Shown here: one piece after another, positions 1 to 8,801 of the stretch
Layout: every line of letters starts with the position of its first letter
Numbering within the stretch: position 1 is the first letter of the stretch
Assembly: GCF_014384985.1 (NCBI RefSeq)
Contig: NZ_JACRSX010000006.1
Span: 62,001-126,000 of the forward strand
DNA length: 64,000 nt
Direction of reading: 5' to 3'
Source of the DNA: Jutongia huaianensis
GTDB taxonomy: Bacteria > Bacillota > Clostridia > Lachnospirales > Lachnospiraceae
Program-made: the position numbers and the translations under genes
The notes under the pieces: generated by a model
What the model was told of the DNA's origin: nothing
Database searches by the model: none
Seen by the model: only the letters and a program-made list of their open reading frames with translations

Positions 1-755
1 ACTTTCTCCTTGTCATCTTCCTCAGATGGTGCAATGATCACTGCTTTCTTTGCATTCTCTGAAAGGTTGATGAATGAGTTCAAATGAACGCTGAGCACCT
101 TTGCCGCCAGACTGACAGCATCGCTTGGCTCGATCGTTCCGTTTGTGAATATCTCAAGTGTCAGCTTATCATAATCTGTAATCTGACCAACACGAGTATT
201 TTCAATCTGAATATTTACTCTCTCTACCGGAGTGAAGATAGAGTCAATGGCGATAACATTGATCGGCAGGTCATCTCTCTTGTTCTTGTCAGAGCTGACA
301 TAACCACGTCCATTGACAATCGTCATCTCAATGTAGAGCTTGCAGTCAGGACCACCGCTAAGTGTAGCGATTACCTGATCAGGGTTCAAGATCTCGATAT
401 CGGAATCCACCTGAATGTCTGCTGCTGTAACTACGCCTTCGCCGGAAGCCTCGATATATGCTGTCTTAACTTCATCGGAGTCGCTGTTGTTTTTGATTGC
501 TAAACTCTTGATGTTCATGATGATCTCTGTAACATCTTCCTTTACTCCAGGAATGGAGCTGAACTCATGAACGACGCCATCAATCTTGATATGACTAACA
601 GCTGTACCCGGCAATGATGAAAGCATAATTCTTCTGAGAGAATTACCCAAAGTCGTACCGTATCCTCTTTCCAGAGGTTCTACAACAAAACGTCCATATT
701 TCTTATCTTCTGAAATCTCAACAATCTCAATATTTGGTTCTTTAAAATCAAGCAC
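1..755 (-). CDS. rpoA: RNA polymerase alpha subunit, 3' end outside window
   Basis: This is the 5' part of the alpha subunit, which nucleates RNA polymerase assembly and binds UP elements. The frame begins with GTG at 753-755, reading [20 protein letters not shown] strong GGAGGG lies a few bases upstream, and no ATG fits the conserved N-terminus. The visible ~250 residues are the N-terminal assembly domain, with the family signature [19 protein letters not shown] near residue 30. The linker and C-terminal domain lie off the left edge. It follows rpsD by 45 bp in the classical alpha-operon order. Confidence 0.95.
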   Translation of the reverse strand, partial: MLDFKEPNIEIVEISEDKKYGRFVVEPLERGYGTTLGNSLRRIMLSSLPGTAVSHIKIDGVVHEFSSIPGVKEDVTEIIMNIKSLAIKNNSDSDEVKTAYIEASGEGVVTAADIQVDSDIEILNPDQVIATLSGGPDCKLYIEMTIVNGRGYVSSDKNKRDDLPINVIAIDSIFTPVERVNIQIENTRVGQITDYDKLTLEIFTNGTIEPSDAVSLAAKVLSVHLNSFINLSENAKKAVIIAPSEEDDKEK

Positions 756-800
756 TCCAGGACCCTCCTTTTGGGTTTATGCTCACATGCTATCCGGTTA

Positions 801-1394
801 TTACTTAGAATATAACTCGACGATAAGCACTTCATTTACAGGAACATCAATCTGCTCTCTTGTAGGAATTTCCTTAACCGTACCAGTCAGAGTCTCATGA
901 TCAGCCTCAAGCCAATCAGGGATCAGTCTGCCCTCGGTTGTCTCCAGAACATCTTTATATCTCTGGTATCCCTTAACCTTTTCCTTGATCTCGATCTTGT
1001 CGCCCGGCTTCACTGTGTAAGATGGAATGTTTACGCACTTTCCATTTACAAGTACATGCTTGTGACCAACGATCTGACGAGCTTCTTTTCTGGTACGTCC
1101 GTATCCCATACGGAATACTACGTTGTCCAGTCTCAGCTCAAGAAGAATCATAAGGTTCTCACCGGTTGTACCGTATTTTAACTTCTGTGCTTTTGCAAAA
1201 TTGTTACGGAATGGTTTCTCAAGAACACCGTAGATGAATTTTGCTTTCTGCTTCTCTTTTAACTGTAATGCATACTCACTTGGCTTTCTGCCAGCGCGAA
1301 CATTTCTCTTAGACTTCTTATCAAGTCCCATATATGCAGGCTCAATACCAAGAGCTCTACATCTCTTCAGTACAGGCGTCATATCTCTTGCCAT
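801..1394 (-). CDS. rpsD: 30S ribosomal protein S4
   Basis: S4 is a primary 16S rRNA binder that starts small-subunit assembly. In enterobacteria it also represses the alpha operon by binding a leader upstream of rpsM. The 197 residues match the family length. The S4 RNA-binding domain spans about residues 88-150, with the RTRKEARQIVGHKHVLVNGK segment. The N-terminus lacks the four-cysteine zinc knuckle, so this is the zinc-independent form. It lies between rpsK and rpoA. The possible regulatory target is the long structured leader at 2262-2620. Confidence 0.97.
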   Translation of the reverse strand: MARDMTPVLKRCRALGIEPAYMGLDKKSKRNVRAGRKPSEYALQLKEKQKAKFIYGVLEKPFRNNFAKAQKLKYGTTGENLMILLELRLDNVVFRMGYGRTRKEARQIVGHKHVLVNGKCVNIPSYTVKPGDKIEIKEKVKGYQRYKDVLETTEGRLIPDWLEADHETLTGTVKEIPTREQIDVPVNEVLIVELYSK

Positions 1395-1425
1395 TTCTAT
1401 ATCCTCCTAATCTGGTAATCATTGA

Positions 1426-1821
1426 TTAAACACGACGACGCTTCGGTGGGCGGCATCCATTATGTGGTACAGGTGTTACGTCTCTGATGCTTGTTACATC
1501 GATACCGCATGCCTGCAGTGCACGAATTGCTGCCTCACGGCCTGAACCAGGTCCCTTAACCATAACGTCAACAGATGTCAAACCATGTGGCAGAGCTGCT
1601 TTTGCTGCTGTCTCAGCAGCCATCTGAGCTGCATATGGAGTTGACTTCTTGGATCCTCTGAATCCTAATCCGCCTGCGCTTGCCCAGGAAATAGCATTTC
1701 CTTCTGAATCTGTAAGCGTAACGATTGTATTATTAAAGGAAGACTGAATGTGTGCCTGTCCATGTCCGACATTCTTCTTGACACGCTTCTTTGTTGCCTT
1801 CTTTGTTGCTACTTTAGCCAT
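1426..1821 (-). CDS. rpsK: 30S ribosomal protein S11
   Basis: S11 lies in the platform of the 30S subunit, next to the mRNA exit. The 131-residue product has the basic N-terminal tail and the conserved [16 protein letters not shown] core. A TTG codon two codons upstream (1825-1827) is in frame but only one base from the Shine-Dalgarno CCCTCC at 1829-1834. The ATG at 1819-1821, spaced seven bases, is the better start. It sits 31 bp after the rpsM-side neighbour's region and upstream of rpsD in one transcription unit. Confidence 0.96.
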   Translation of the reverse strand: MAKVATKKATKKRVKKNVGHGQAHIQSSFNNTIVTLTDSEGNAISWASAGGLGFRGSKKSTPYAAQMAAETAAKAALPHGLTSVDVMVKGPGSGREAAIRALQACGIDVTSIRDVTPVPHNGCRPPKRRRV

Positions 1822-1875
1822 TATCAAACCCTCCTAGTTAGATTTTGGTAGAGTGTCTAACTGTTCCTACCTAAA

Positions 1876-2244
1876 TTACTTTTTCTTATTAGCGACAGTA
1901 CGCTTAGGACCCTTACGAGTTCTGGCATTTGTCTTTGTCTTCTGTCCACGAACCGGCAGACCTTTTCTATGACGAATACCTCTGTAACATCCGATTTCCT
2001 GTAATCTCTTGATGTTCATAGCGATCTCTCTACGAAGATCACCCTCTACTGTCTGTGTCTCATCGATGACATCACGGATACGGGATACTTCCTCGTCCGT
2101 AAGATCCTTGACACGAGTGTCAGGATTGACATTAGCTGCTGCCAAAATACGCTTAGAGCTTGCAAGTCCGATACCGTAAATATAGGTAAGACCGATCTCT
2201 ACACGTTTCTCTCTTGGTAAATCTACACCACTAATACGAGCCAT
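1876..2244 (-). CDS. rpsM: 30S ribosomal protein S13
   Basis: S13 sits in the 30S head and contacts the P-site tRNA and the inter-subunit bridge. The 122 residues show the helix-two-turns-helix core ([17 protein letters not shown]), [14 protein letters not shown] and a basic C-terminal tail. Its ribosome-binding site is GGAGGTG. The ~400-bp stretch upstream, before rpmJ, holds no convincing gene but many hairpins. rpsM is therefore the first gene behind a probable regulatory leader, as in the enterobacterial alpha operon. Confidence 0.97.
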   Translation of the reverse strand: MARISGVDLPREKRVEIGLTYIYGIGLASSKRILAAANVNPDTRVKDLTDEEVSRIRDVIDETQTVEGDLRREIAMNIKRLQEIGCYRGIRHRKGLPVRGQKTKTNARTRKGPKRTVANKKK

Positions 2245-2261
2245 GTGTACTTTACACCTCC

Positions 2262-2620
2262 GTTAATTTTTAAGTTTTACTATAGTTTCGTGGCAGGTAA
2301 AACTGCCGGTCACACAGGAATGACTCCCGTGCTTTCAGTGATTTCGATGAGGGAATAGATGGTTCCTTCATCTTCAGCCGCTTTAAATTGTAATCCCACT
2401 GCATAGACATTTTTCTCTATGACAGCACTATTGCTGCCCCTCGGGATCGCCTGCGAATTGACGATCGATCTATGCCGCAGTCATCATCTGCCGTGGCAGG
2501 ACCATCCAACAATGAAAATGACACATCGTACGGATGAGACGGGTAATCACTCCGTCTACAATGTCATAGTACGAAATAACGTACTATAATTACAGAAAGC
2601 AAGTTCTATCTTAACAACAG
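2262..2620 (-). promoter_or_regulatory. Long hairpin-rich leader upstream of rpsM
   Basis: This 360-base stretch between rpmJ and rpsM can form a succession of local stems on the transcribed strand. Stems seen directly are ATAGTACG/CGTACTAT, AGACGG/CCGTCT, CATCC/GGATG, GGCAGCA/TGCTGTC with loop ATAG, CATAGA/TCTATG and GGCAG/CTGCC. The last stem shares bases with an alternative stem, GTTTTAC/GTAAAAC, just upstream of the rpsM ribosome-binding site, so the two exclude each other. In enterobacteria, S4 controls this operon through a pseudoknotted leader at this position. An equivalent function here is inference. A 56-codon stop-free frame also crosses 2314-2484 but has no usable start. Confidence 0.5.
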
Positions 2621-2650
2621 AAAAGCCAAAGTATCTGCTTTGGTTTCTGT
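2621..2650 (-). other. Hairpin just downstream of rpmJ
   Basis: Immediately after rpmJ the transcript can pair AACAGAAA-CCAAAG with CTTTGG-CTTTTCTGTT around a 6-base loop. There is no run of uridines after it, so it is not a standard intrinsic terminator. It may be a processing or pausing site, or the first domain of the rpsM leader. Confidence 0.4.
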
Positions 2651-2657
2651 TCTCTCA

Positions 2658-2771
2658 TTAGCCCTGTCTCTGTTTGTGTCTAGGATTCTCACAGATTACT
2701 CTGATACGACCCTTTCTCTTGATGACCTTACATTTTTCGCAAATCGGTTTTACTGAAGATCTAACTTTCAC
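2658..2771 (-). CDS. rpmJ: 50S ribosomal protein L36
   Basis: This 37-residue zinc-ribbon ribosomal protein is too short for most ORF filters. It reads [20 protein letters not shown] and ends in [11 protein letters not shown]. The zinc ligands are Cys, Cys, Cys and His (CEKC ... CENPRH), the zinc-bearing form of L36. The start is GTG at 2769-2771 behind a perfect AAAGGAGGT. It has its own promoter (2806-2834) downstream of the infA terminator, so it opens the rpmJ-rpsM-rpsK-rpsD-rpoA unit. Confidence 0.96.
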   Translation of the reverse strand: MKVRSSVKPICEKCKVIKRKGRIRVICENPRHKQRQG

Positions 2772-2805
2772 AGCAATAACCTCCTTTCAGAAAAGTCCAT
2801 TAACC

Positions 2806-2834
2806 ACTATATCACAATTTTTGTGTCAATGCAA
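2806..2834 (-). promoter_or_regulatory. Sigma-A promoter for rpmJ-rpoA unit
   Basis: On the minus strand, TTGCAT (2829-2834), a 17-base spacer and TATAGT (2806-2811) are present. The spacer ends in TGA, giving an extended -10. It lies between the infA terminator and rpmJ. Confidence 0.75.
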
Positions 2835-2852
2835 GTACAAGTTTTATTTTTT

Positions 2853-2900
2853 GTAAAAAACGGGGATATCTCCACCTTCTCGGTAAAGATATCCCCGTTT
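2853..2900 (-). terminator. Intrinsic terminator after infA
   Basis: A perfect 13-bp stem (arms 2888-2900 and 2858-2870) is followed on the minus strand by a run of T. It ends the adk-map-infA unit before rpmJ. Confidence 0.85.
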
Positions 2901-2918
2901 ATGAACTGGTTTAAAGAA

Positions 2919-3137
2919 TTATTTATCTCTCCAGGTAATACGTCCCTTGGTCAGATCGTATGGAGACATTTCCATTGTCACCTTATCTCCCGGCAGGATA
3001 CGGATAAAGTTCTTACGAAGCTTTCCGCTGATATGTGCCAGCACCTGATGACCATTCTCCAGCTCTACCTTAAACATTGCGTTTGGCAGCTTCTCCACTA
3101 CGATACCTTCAATTTCAATTACATCTTCCTTTGACAT
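2919..3137 (-). CDS. infA: Translation initiation factor IF-1
   Basis: IF-1 is a 72-residue OB-fold protein that occupies the 30S A site during initiation. The sequence [20 protein letters not shown] and the end KGRITWRDK are canonical. The frame is open further upstream, but GGAGG and the conserved N-terminus fix the ATG at 3135-3137. It lies 13 bp after map and is followed by a strong terminator. Confidence 0.97.
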   Translation of the reverse strand: MSKEDVIEIEGIVVEKLPNAMFKVELENGHQVLAHISGKLRKNFIRILPGDKVTMEMSPYDLTKGRITWRDK

Positions 3138-3150
3138 ATTTCCTCCATTC

Positions 3151-3936
3151 TTACGCCTTGATCGTTTCATAATTGTGATCCCATTCCGGATAGGACAAGA
3201 GCTCCGGCTCTCCCTCGGTGATCAGGATCGTATTTTCATAATGTGCGGAATTCAGAGAATCCTGTGTAACCACTGTCCAGTCGTCCTCCAGCACCCATAC
3301 CTCCCAGGTGCCCATATTGATCATTGGCTCGATCGCCAATGTCATACCCGGACGAAGCTTCATGCCTCTGCCAATTGGCTTGTAGTTTGGAATCTGTGGA
3401 TCCTCGTGAAGATTTTCTCCCACACCATGACCAACCAGATCACGAACAACTCCATATCCGTTTGCCTCGGCATAATCCTGAACTGCCTTGGAAATTTCAA
3501 ACAGGTGATTGCCTGCTTTTGCAAACTTGATGCCCTCAAAAAAGCTCTGACGGGTCACATCAATGAGACGCTGATTCTCCTCGGATATCTGGCCAACACC
3601 ATGGGTTCTGGCCGCATCGGAATGATACCCTTTGTAGATAACACCTGCATCAAGACTGACAATATCGCCCTCTTTCAGAATTCTCTTTTTACTCGGAATC
3701 CCGTGAACGACCTCGTCATTAACGGATACACAGATGGATGCCGGATATCCCTGATAATTCAGGAAGGACGGGATGCAGTCATAGCTGCGGATCACTTCCT
3801 CACCTTTCCGGTTAATGTCCATCGTAGAGATCCCCGGACGAATGATCTTTTCCATCTCCTGATGAACAATGGATAAAATCCTTCCGGCCTCTCTCATAAG
3901 CTCGATCTCGTGTTCTGATTTAATTGTAACTGACAT
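3151..3936 (-). CDS. map: Methionine aminopeptidase, type I
   Basis: This enzyme removes the N-terminal methionine from nascent proteins. The 261 residues carry the pita-bread fold metal ligands: Asp in SLDAG, Asp in HSDAART, His in LVGHGVG, Glu in IEPM and Glu in HYENT. The N-terminal SH3-binding and zinc extension of eukaryotic forms is absent. It lies between adk and infA, the usual Firmicute order. The KOW-domain gene found here in many relatives is absent. Confidence 0.95.
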   Translation of the reverse strand: MSVTIKSEHEIELMREAGRILSIVHQEMEKIIRPGISTMDINRKGEEVIRSYDCIPSFLNYQGYPASICVSVNDEVVHGIPSKKRILKEGDIVSLDAGVIYKGYHSDAARTHGVGQISEENQRLIDVTRQSFFEGIKFAKAGNHLFEISKAVQDYAEANGYGVVRDLVGHGVGENLHEDPQIPNYKPIGRGMKLRPGMTLAIEPMINMGTWEVWVLEDDWTVVTQDSLNSAHYENTILITEGEPELLSYPEWDHNYETIKA

Positions 3937-4015
3937 AGTATGCCTTCTTTCCTCATCTATTATAATGAATTTTTAGTCGTCGCGCCGACACGGCTGGAAA
4001 TCCGCCGGTGTGATC

Positions 4016-4660
4016 TTATTTCTGATCCAGGATTGCACAGATATCCTGGAAGCCCTGCTCTAATCCTGTGGTTCCATCGATGACACGAAGAATGCCTTCA
4101 TTCTTATAATAATCGATCAATGGAGCTGTCTGCTTGTGATAAACTTCCAGTCTCTTCTTTACAGTCTCCGGCTCATCATCCTTACGGATCACAAGCTCTT
4201 TTCCACATTTATCACAAATTCCCTCTTTCTTTGGAGGAATATTTACAATATGATAGGTTGCACCACATGAGCAAACTCTTCTGCCACTCATTCTGTCGAT
4301 AATGACCTGATCGTCAAGATTGATCTCGATCGCATAATCAACCTTCTCGCCGGCAGCTGCCAGAGCCTTTGTTAAAGCCTCTGCCTGTGGAATTGTTCTT
4401 GGGAATCCATCCAGTACATAACCGTTCTTGGCATCGTCCTGATGAATTCTGTCAACAACGAGATCACAGGTAAGCTCATCCGGAACAAGCTCGCCGGCAT
4501 CCATATAACCCTTTGCTTTCTTTCCAAGCTCTGTACCGTTTTTGATATTCTCACGGAAAATATCACCGGTAGAAATATGAGGAATGCCATACTTCTCTGA
4601 AATTTTGCCAGCGTGTGTTCCTTTTCCGGCACCAGGTGCCCCCAACATAATAATCTTCAT
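4016..4660 (-). CDS. adk: Adenylate kinase, zinc-containing LID
   Basis: It interconverts AMP and ATP with two ADP. The 214-residue long form has P-loop GAPGAGKGT at residues 7-15. The LID domain holds a Cys-X-Cys ... Cys-X2-Cys set ([10 protein letters not shown] ... GICDKCGKE), the structural zinc site common in Gram-positive bacteria. It is the first gene of adk-map-infA and has its own promoter at 4723-4751. Confidence 0.96.
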   Translation of the reverse strand: MKIIMLGAPGAGKGTHAGKISEKYGIPHISTGDIFRENIKNGTELGKKAKGYMDAGELVPDELTCDLVVDRIHQDDAKNGYVLDGFPRTIPQAEALTKALAAAGEKVDYAIEINLDDQVIIDRMSGRRVCSCGATYHIVNIPPKKEGICDKCGKELVIRKDDEPETVKKRLEVYHKQTAPLIDYYKNEGILRVIDGTTGLEQGFQDICAILDQK

Positions 4661-4722
4661 GAATATATTCTCCTTTCACTTGCATCATACCCTTTACGTC
4701 TAAAAAAAGACGTCTATAGAAT

Positions 4723-4751
4723 ATGATACCCCAAGGTGGTTTATTTTTCAA
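4723..4751 (-). promoter_or_regulatory. Sigma-A promoter for adk-map-infA
   Basis: TTGAAA (4746-4751), a 17-base spacer and TATCAT (4723-4728) are seen on the minus strand. It lies in the 142-bp gap after the glycosyltransferase gene and ~60 bp before the adk start. Confidence 0.75.
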
Positions 4752-4802
4752 CCGTTTTTTACGGCATTCTACGGTAATCCTGTATCGGATGCCGGGAAAT
4801 GA

Positions 4803-5765
4803 TCATCGTTCCTTTTCCTCCCAGGTACGATCACTGATAATATACCGCGGTCTGTGCTTCACTTCCATATAGATCTTGCCAATATATTCGCCCAGCACCC
4901 CCAGACAGATCAGCTGCACTCCACCGATAAAACAGATAATACTGATGGTACTTGCCCAGCCCACAACGCTATGCTTCATATAAAACATAATGAAGGTCCA
5001 TATGATCGCCAGAAAGCTCAGCAGGGAGATAAAGGTTCCGATCCCGGTGATAATACGGATCGGTTTAATACTCAGGCTCGTAATGCCATCAAAGGCGAGT
5101 CCCAGCATTTTGCCCAGAGGGTAATGGCTTTCTCCCGCAATTCTCTCGTGACGTTCATAATATACGCTGGTGCTTTTAAATCCAACAAGCGGAAACATTC
5201 CCCGAAGATAAAGGTTTACTTCCTTAAAATCTGAAAACTCCTGCAGCACCCGCGAAGAAACCAGACGATAATCTGCATGATTATATACCACCTCAGCACC
5301 CATGGCATTGAGCAGCTTATAAAAGCCCTGTGCCGTAAATCGTTTGAAAAAGCTATCCGTATCCCGTTTGCTGCGGACTCCGTAAACGATCTCGCATCCA
5401 TCCAGATAAGCATCCACCATATTATTCATAGCGTTGATATCATCCTGTCCGTCACAGTCAATGGAAATCGTAATGTCGGCTTTGTCCTTCGCCTCCATCA
5501 AACCTGCCAGCACCGCATTCTGATGACCCCGGTTACGGCTCTGGGATATTCCGATAAAGTGTTCGTCCTTCTGCGCCAGCTCTGTGATGATCTCCCATGT
5601 GCGGTCCCTACTGCCATCATTAACAAAAAGAACACGGCTTTCATTGGAAATCTTCCCCAGATCTGCCAGCTCATTGATCTTTGCCAGAAATTCTCCACTG
5701 GTGATCGGCAGCACCTCTTCCTCGTTATAGCACGGTATTACAATATATAAAATTGGTTTCTCCAT
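4803..5765 (-). CDS. Polyprenol-phosphate glycosyltransferase, GtrB/CsbB type
   Basis: This GT2 enzyme should transfer a sugar from a nucleotide donor to a polyprenyl phosphate carrier at the inner face of the membrane. The 320 residues have the N-terminal GT-A domain (YIVIPCYNEEEVLP, VNDGSRDRT, SIDCDGQDD) and two C-terminal membrane helices at about 235-258 and 268-292, ending GEYIGKIYMEVKHRPRY. That layout is typical of GtrB, CsbB and YkcC. It is oddly placed between secY and adk, but it has its own promoter and the secY terminator upstream, so it is a separate unit. Substrate unknown. Confidence 0.88.
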   Translation of the reverse strand: MEKPILYIVIPCYNEEEVLPITSGEFLAKINELADLGKISNESRVLFVNDGSRDRTWEIITELAQKDEHFIGISQSRNRGHQNAVLAGLMEAKDKADITISIDCDGQDDINAMNNMVDAYLDGCEIVYGVRSKRDTDSFFKRFTAQGFYKLLNAMGAEVVYNHADYRLVSSRVLQEFSDFKEVNLYLRGMFPLVGFKSTSVYYERHERIAGESHYPLGKMLGLAFDGITSLSIKPIRIITGIGTFISLLSFLAIIWTFIMFYMKHSVVGWASTISIICFIGGVQLICLGVLGEYIGKIYMEVKHRPRYIISDRTWEEKER

Positions 5766-5839
5766 TCTGTACCTCTTTTCCCTATTAAAACAGATCTTAT
5801 CTCAACAATCCGTTATTTCTATTGTTGCAAACCTTTTCT

Positions 5840-5868
5840 ATTATACCCAAAATTATCCACTGATACAA
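5840..5868 (-). promoter_or_regulatory. Sigma-A promoter for the glycosyltransferase
   Basis: TTGTAT (5863-5868), a 17-base spacer and a consensus TATAAT (5840-5845) are seen on the minus strand, 72 bp upstream of the start and just after the secY terminator. Confidence 0.75.
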
Positions 5869-5890
5869 TATGCGCCGTCTCACATTTGTG

Positions 5891-5947
5891 CAAAACAAGA
5901 AAGATCTCCGATACCCGTGCAGTGGCTGTGCATAGATATCGGAGATC
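5891..5947 (-). terminator. Intrinsic terminator after secY
   Basis: An 11-bp perfect stem (GATCTCCGATA and its complement, 5903-5913 and 5937-5947) is followed on the minus strand by TTTCTTGTTTT. It closes the rplO-secY unit. Confidence 0.8.
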
Positions 5948-6036
5948 CTGATTACCTTTTATTAAATGCTTTGGCAAAAGTCTAAAAACACTTTACTTTG
6001 CCCTTGCATGCATCATTACAAAACCTTCGGCAGAAA

Positions 6037-7374
6037 TTACTCGCTGATAAAGCCTCTGTAATGGCGAACAAGCATCTGTGACTCGATCTGCTTCAGTGTC
6101 TCAATAACAACACCTACGATAATGATCATAGATGTACCACCGAAGGATACGTCTGCACCAAATGCACCGGATACAAAGATCGGAACAAAGGATGCGAAAG
6201 ACAGACCTGCTGCACCAATAAAGATGATGCTGTTCAATACATTGGTCAGATAATCCATCGTCGGCTTACCCGGACGGATACCCGGAATAAATCCCCCTTG
6301 CTTCTTCATATTCATAGCAATCTCCTGCGGATTGAAGGTGATTGATGTGTAGAAGTATGCAAAGAAGATGATCAATACAATATAAATGACAAGACCTAAG
6401 GTATACTTAAACTCGCCCCAGCTCTCTAAATTACACCACGCATTCTGATTCAATACCTTCAGGCACTTCTGGAAAAATGTTGCGCCTGCACCGGATGCCG
6501 GCTGCACACCTGCAAAGTTCGCAATAACGATCGGCATAGAGAACAGGGAACCTGCAAAGATTACAGGGATAACGCCTGCGGTGTTTACCTTCAGCGGAAT
6601 ATGAGAAGACTGACCACCAACAAGCTTACGTCCTCTGGTTTTCTGGGAATACTGCACGCTGATTCTTCTCTCACCATCGGAAAGATAGATGATGAATACA
6701 ACCATGCCTACCAGTACGCCAATGATAATAACAGCAGCAAGCAGACTGTTTACTGTTGTTGTTGCGTTCTTTACAAACTTATTGAACAATGTACTCATAT
6801 CCTCAGGCATACGGGATACGATGTTGTATAACAGGATAATGGAGATACCATTTCCTACACCGTGTTCTGTAATCTGCTCACCAAGCCACATCAAAAGAGC
6901 AGAGCCTGCTGTCATGGATACGATACAAACTGTGATGGATGAAAATGTAGCACCACCGGTCAACAGGTCCTGACTTGCAAAGCCGATTGCCATAGCAGCA
7001 CTCTCCATCAGTGAAAGTGCGATTGTTACATATCTCGTATACTCAGAGATTTTCTTTCTTCCCTCTTCGCCGTCCTTGTGCAGCTCCTCAAGACGAGGAA
7101 TTGCGATGGTGAGCAGCTGTAAGATAATGGAAGATGTGATATACGGTGTAATGTTCAATGCGAAAATAGACATTTTCTCAAAGGAACCACCGGTCAACTG
7201 ATTAAAGAAATCCAGGGAGTTCTGATCTGCAAACCACTGTGAAATATAGTCAGCATCTACGCCCGGGATTGGAAGCTGGCATCCGATACGCACTACAACG
7301 AGAATGAAGAGTGTGTAAAGGATCTTTTTTCTCAAATCCTTAATCTTAAATGCATTGCGGACTGTTTCGAACAT
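6037..7374 (-). CDS. secY: Protein translocase subunit SecY
   Basis: SecY is the channel of the general secretion translocon. The 445-residue protein has ten predicted membrane helices. It begins MFETVRNAFKIKDLRKKILY, carries the plug and TM2 region after residue 60, and has the conserved cytoplasmic loop with KTRGRKLVGGQSSHIPLKVN near residue 250. It follows rplO by two bases, which suggests translational coupling. A terminator follows it. Confidence 0.97.
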   Translation of the reverse strand: MFETVRNAFKIKDLRKKILYTLFILVVVRIGCQLPIPGVDADYISQWFADQNSLDFFNQLTGGSFEKMSIFALNITPYITSSIILQLLTIAIPRLEELHKDGEEGRKKISEYTRYVTIALSLMESAAMAIGFASQDLLTGGATFSSITVCIVSMTAGSALLMWLGEQITEHGVGNGISIILLYNIVSRMPEDMSTLFNKFVKNATTTVNSLLAAVIIIGVLVGMVVFIIYLSDGERRISVQYSQKTRGRKLVGGQSSHIPLKVNTAGVIPVIFAGSLFSMPIVIANFAGVQPASGAGATFFQKCLKVLNQNAWCNLESWGEFKYTLGLVIYIVLIIFFAYFYTSITFNPQEIAMNMKKQGGFIPGIRPGKPTMDYLTNVLNSIIFIGAAGLSFASFVPIFVSGAFGADVSFGGTSMIIIVGVVIETLKQIESQMLVRHYRGFISE

Positions 7375-7376
7375 CC

Positions 7377-7817
7377 TTAGATCACCTCAGCTTTTCCACC
7401 AAGAGCTTCGATCTTCTCAGCAGCACTCTTACTGAATGCATTTACCTGAACTGTAAGCTTCTTAGTTAATTCTCCATTTCCGAGTATCTTAACTCCGTCC
7501 TTAGGATTACTGATAACACCTGCCTCAAGTAAAGAATTTACAGTAACGACTGCGCCATCTTCAAACTTGTTAAGCTTATCTACATTGATTGCAACGATTT
7601 CCTTAGAATTGATGTTTGTGAAACCTCTCTTAGGAATACGTCTGTACAGTGGCATCTGACCACCCTCAAAACCTGGACGTGGTGCACCTGAACGAGCCTT
7701 CTGACCCTTATGTCCCTTACCTGCTGTCTTGCCGTTTCCGGATCCATGTCCACGACCTCTTCTGAAATTGTTGCTCTGCTTTGAGCCATCTGCTGGTCTG
7801 AGTGTTGATAAATTCAT
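7377..7817 (-). CDS. rplO: 50S ribosomal protein L15
   Basis: L15 is a late-assembly large-subunit protein. The 146 residues begin [20 protein letters not shown] and include the Gly-rich [19 protein letters not shown] tail. The frame is open for 40 more codons upstream, but those cover a structured leader. AGGAGGT sits eight bases before the ATG at 7815-7817, which is taken as the start. It is the first gene of rplO-secY, downstream of the rpmD terminator. Confidence 0.96.
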   Translation of the reverse strand: MNLSTLRPADGSKQSNNFRRGRGHGSGNGKTAGKGHKGQKARSGAPRPGFEGGQMPLYRRIPKRGFTNINSKEIVAINVDKLNKFEDGAVVTVNSLLEAGVISNPKDGVKILGNGELTKKLTVQVNAFSKSAAEKIEALGGKAEVI

Positions 7818-7985
7818 TATAATTACCTCCTGATTATAAATACTAACGGGCTGTGCGCATCCCCGGTCATTTTGCGGATTGACCGATTCAGACGCAGGGT
7901 ATGACCAATACCCCTTAAATGAGAACGGTGATCTCATTTACCCTCGCAATTGTTACATGTGTCTGTAAAATGACACATCATATAA
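7818..7985 (-). promoter_or_regulatory. Structured leader of rplO-secY
   Basis: Between the rpmD terminator and rplO the transcript can form four consecutive perfect stems: ATGTGTC/GACACAT, AAATGAGA/TCTCATTT, GGGTAT/ATACCC and CGGTCA/TGACCG. The 13-base string GATGTGTCATTTT also occurs in the rpsM leader (2515-2527 there, 7967-7979 here). A weak -10 (TATATT, around 7985) may start transcription just before it, but no good -35 is seen. This looks like a ribosomal-protein autoregulatory leader; the ligand is unknown. Confidence 0.5.
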
Positions 7986-8021
7986 TATAGCACAATCTCT
8001 CCGAAAAGAAAAGACCTAATC

Positions 8022-8051
8022 AAAAAAAATGCCCCATGATTATGAGACATT
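8022..8051 (-). terminator. Intrinsic terminator after rpmD
   Basis: A 10-bp stem with two G-U pairs (arms 8042-8051 and 8028-8037) with loop AATC is followed by eight T on the minus strand. It ends, or attenuates, the rpsJ-to-rpmD transcript before the rplO leader. Confidence 0.8.
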
Positions 8052-8075
8052 TCTTTCGTTTGACATATATCCTGT

Positions 8076-8258
8076 TTAGATCTCTTCTACCTTTACAAGA
8101 TGCTTTACATGCCAGATCATTCCTCTGACAGCATCATTGTCAGGAAGCTCAACAGACTTATTGAGTTTCTTTAAGCCAAGAGCCTCTACTGTTGCACGAT
8201 GCTTTGGAATGGCACCGATCGTAGATTTCACTAATGTAACCTTTAACTTTCCTGCCAT
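8076..8258 (-). CDS. rpmD: 50S ribosomal protein L30
   Basis: This 60-residue protein ([20 protein letters not shown]) has the short bacterial length and conserved [19 protein letters not shown] core. It follows rpsE by 13 bp and is the last gene before the terminator at 8022-8051. Confidence 0.96.
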   Translation of the reverse strand: MAGKLKVTLVKSTIGAIPKHRATVEALGLKKLNKSVELPDNDAVRGMIWHVKHLVKVEEI

Positions 8259-8271
8259 TTTGATCCTCCTT

Positions 8272-8784
8272 TTAGCCTAACAGCTCTTCTACAGAAATAC
8301 CACGAGCCTTTGCAACTTCCTCAGGAGTCTTAAGATTCTTAAGTCCCTCGATTGCTGCAAGTACAACGTTCTGCTTGTTGTTTGAACCAAGAGACTTTGT
8401 ACGAATGTTCTTGTATCCTGCAAGCTCAAGTACGGCACGCGCCGGACCACCGGCGATGATTCCAGTACCTTCTGGAGCCTTCTTAATCAATACAGATGCG
8501 CTACCGAACTTACCATTGAAGTCGTGTGGCACACTTCCGTTCTCATCGATAGGAACTTCAACAAGGTTCTTCTCTGCAGCTTCTTTTCCTTTACGGATAG
8601 CCTCAGGAATCTCTGTGGCCTTACCCAGACCAGCACCTACATGTCCGTTCTTATCGCCAACTACTACTAATGCAGTAAATCTCATATTACGTCCACCCTT
8701 AACTACCTTGGTTACACGCTTAATCGTTACTACATTATCTTCCAGCTCACCTAACTGGCTTGGGTCAATAATTGTACGTTTCAT
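8272..8784 (-). CDS. rpsE: 30S ribosomal protein S5
   Basis: S5 acts in decoding fidelity and helps form the mRNA entry channel. The 170 residues contain the double-stranded RNA-binding S5 domain ([20 protein letters not shown] near residue 35) and the C-terminal [12 protein letters not shown] segment. It is located between rplR and rpmD as in the canonical spc order. Confidence 0.97.
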   Translation of the reverse strand: MKRTIIDPSQLGELEDNVVTIKRVTKVVKGGRNMRFTALVVVGDKNGHVGAGLGKATEIPEAIRKGKEAAEKNLVEVPIDENGSVPHDFNGKFGSASVLIKKAPEGTGIIAGGPARAVLELAGYKNIRTKSLGSNNKQNVVLAAIEGLKNLKTPEEVAKARGISVEELLG

Positions 8785-8801
8785 GAGTTCTCCTCCTAAT
8801 C

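Noticed and set aside
84..503. Open frame of 139 codons on the plus strand
   Set aside because: Lies antisense to rpoA, lacks a ribosome-binding site and has no recognisable motif.
2314..2484. 56-codon protein-like frame inside the rpsM leader
   Set aside because: No usable start codon or ribosome-binding site, and the stretch is occupied by hairpins; length is not beyond chance.
7818..7937. 40-codon N-terminal extension of L15
   Set aside because: Covers the structured leader and bypasses the strong ribosome-binding site at 7825-7830.
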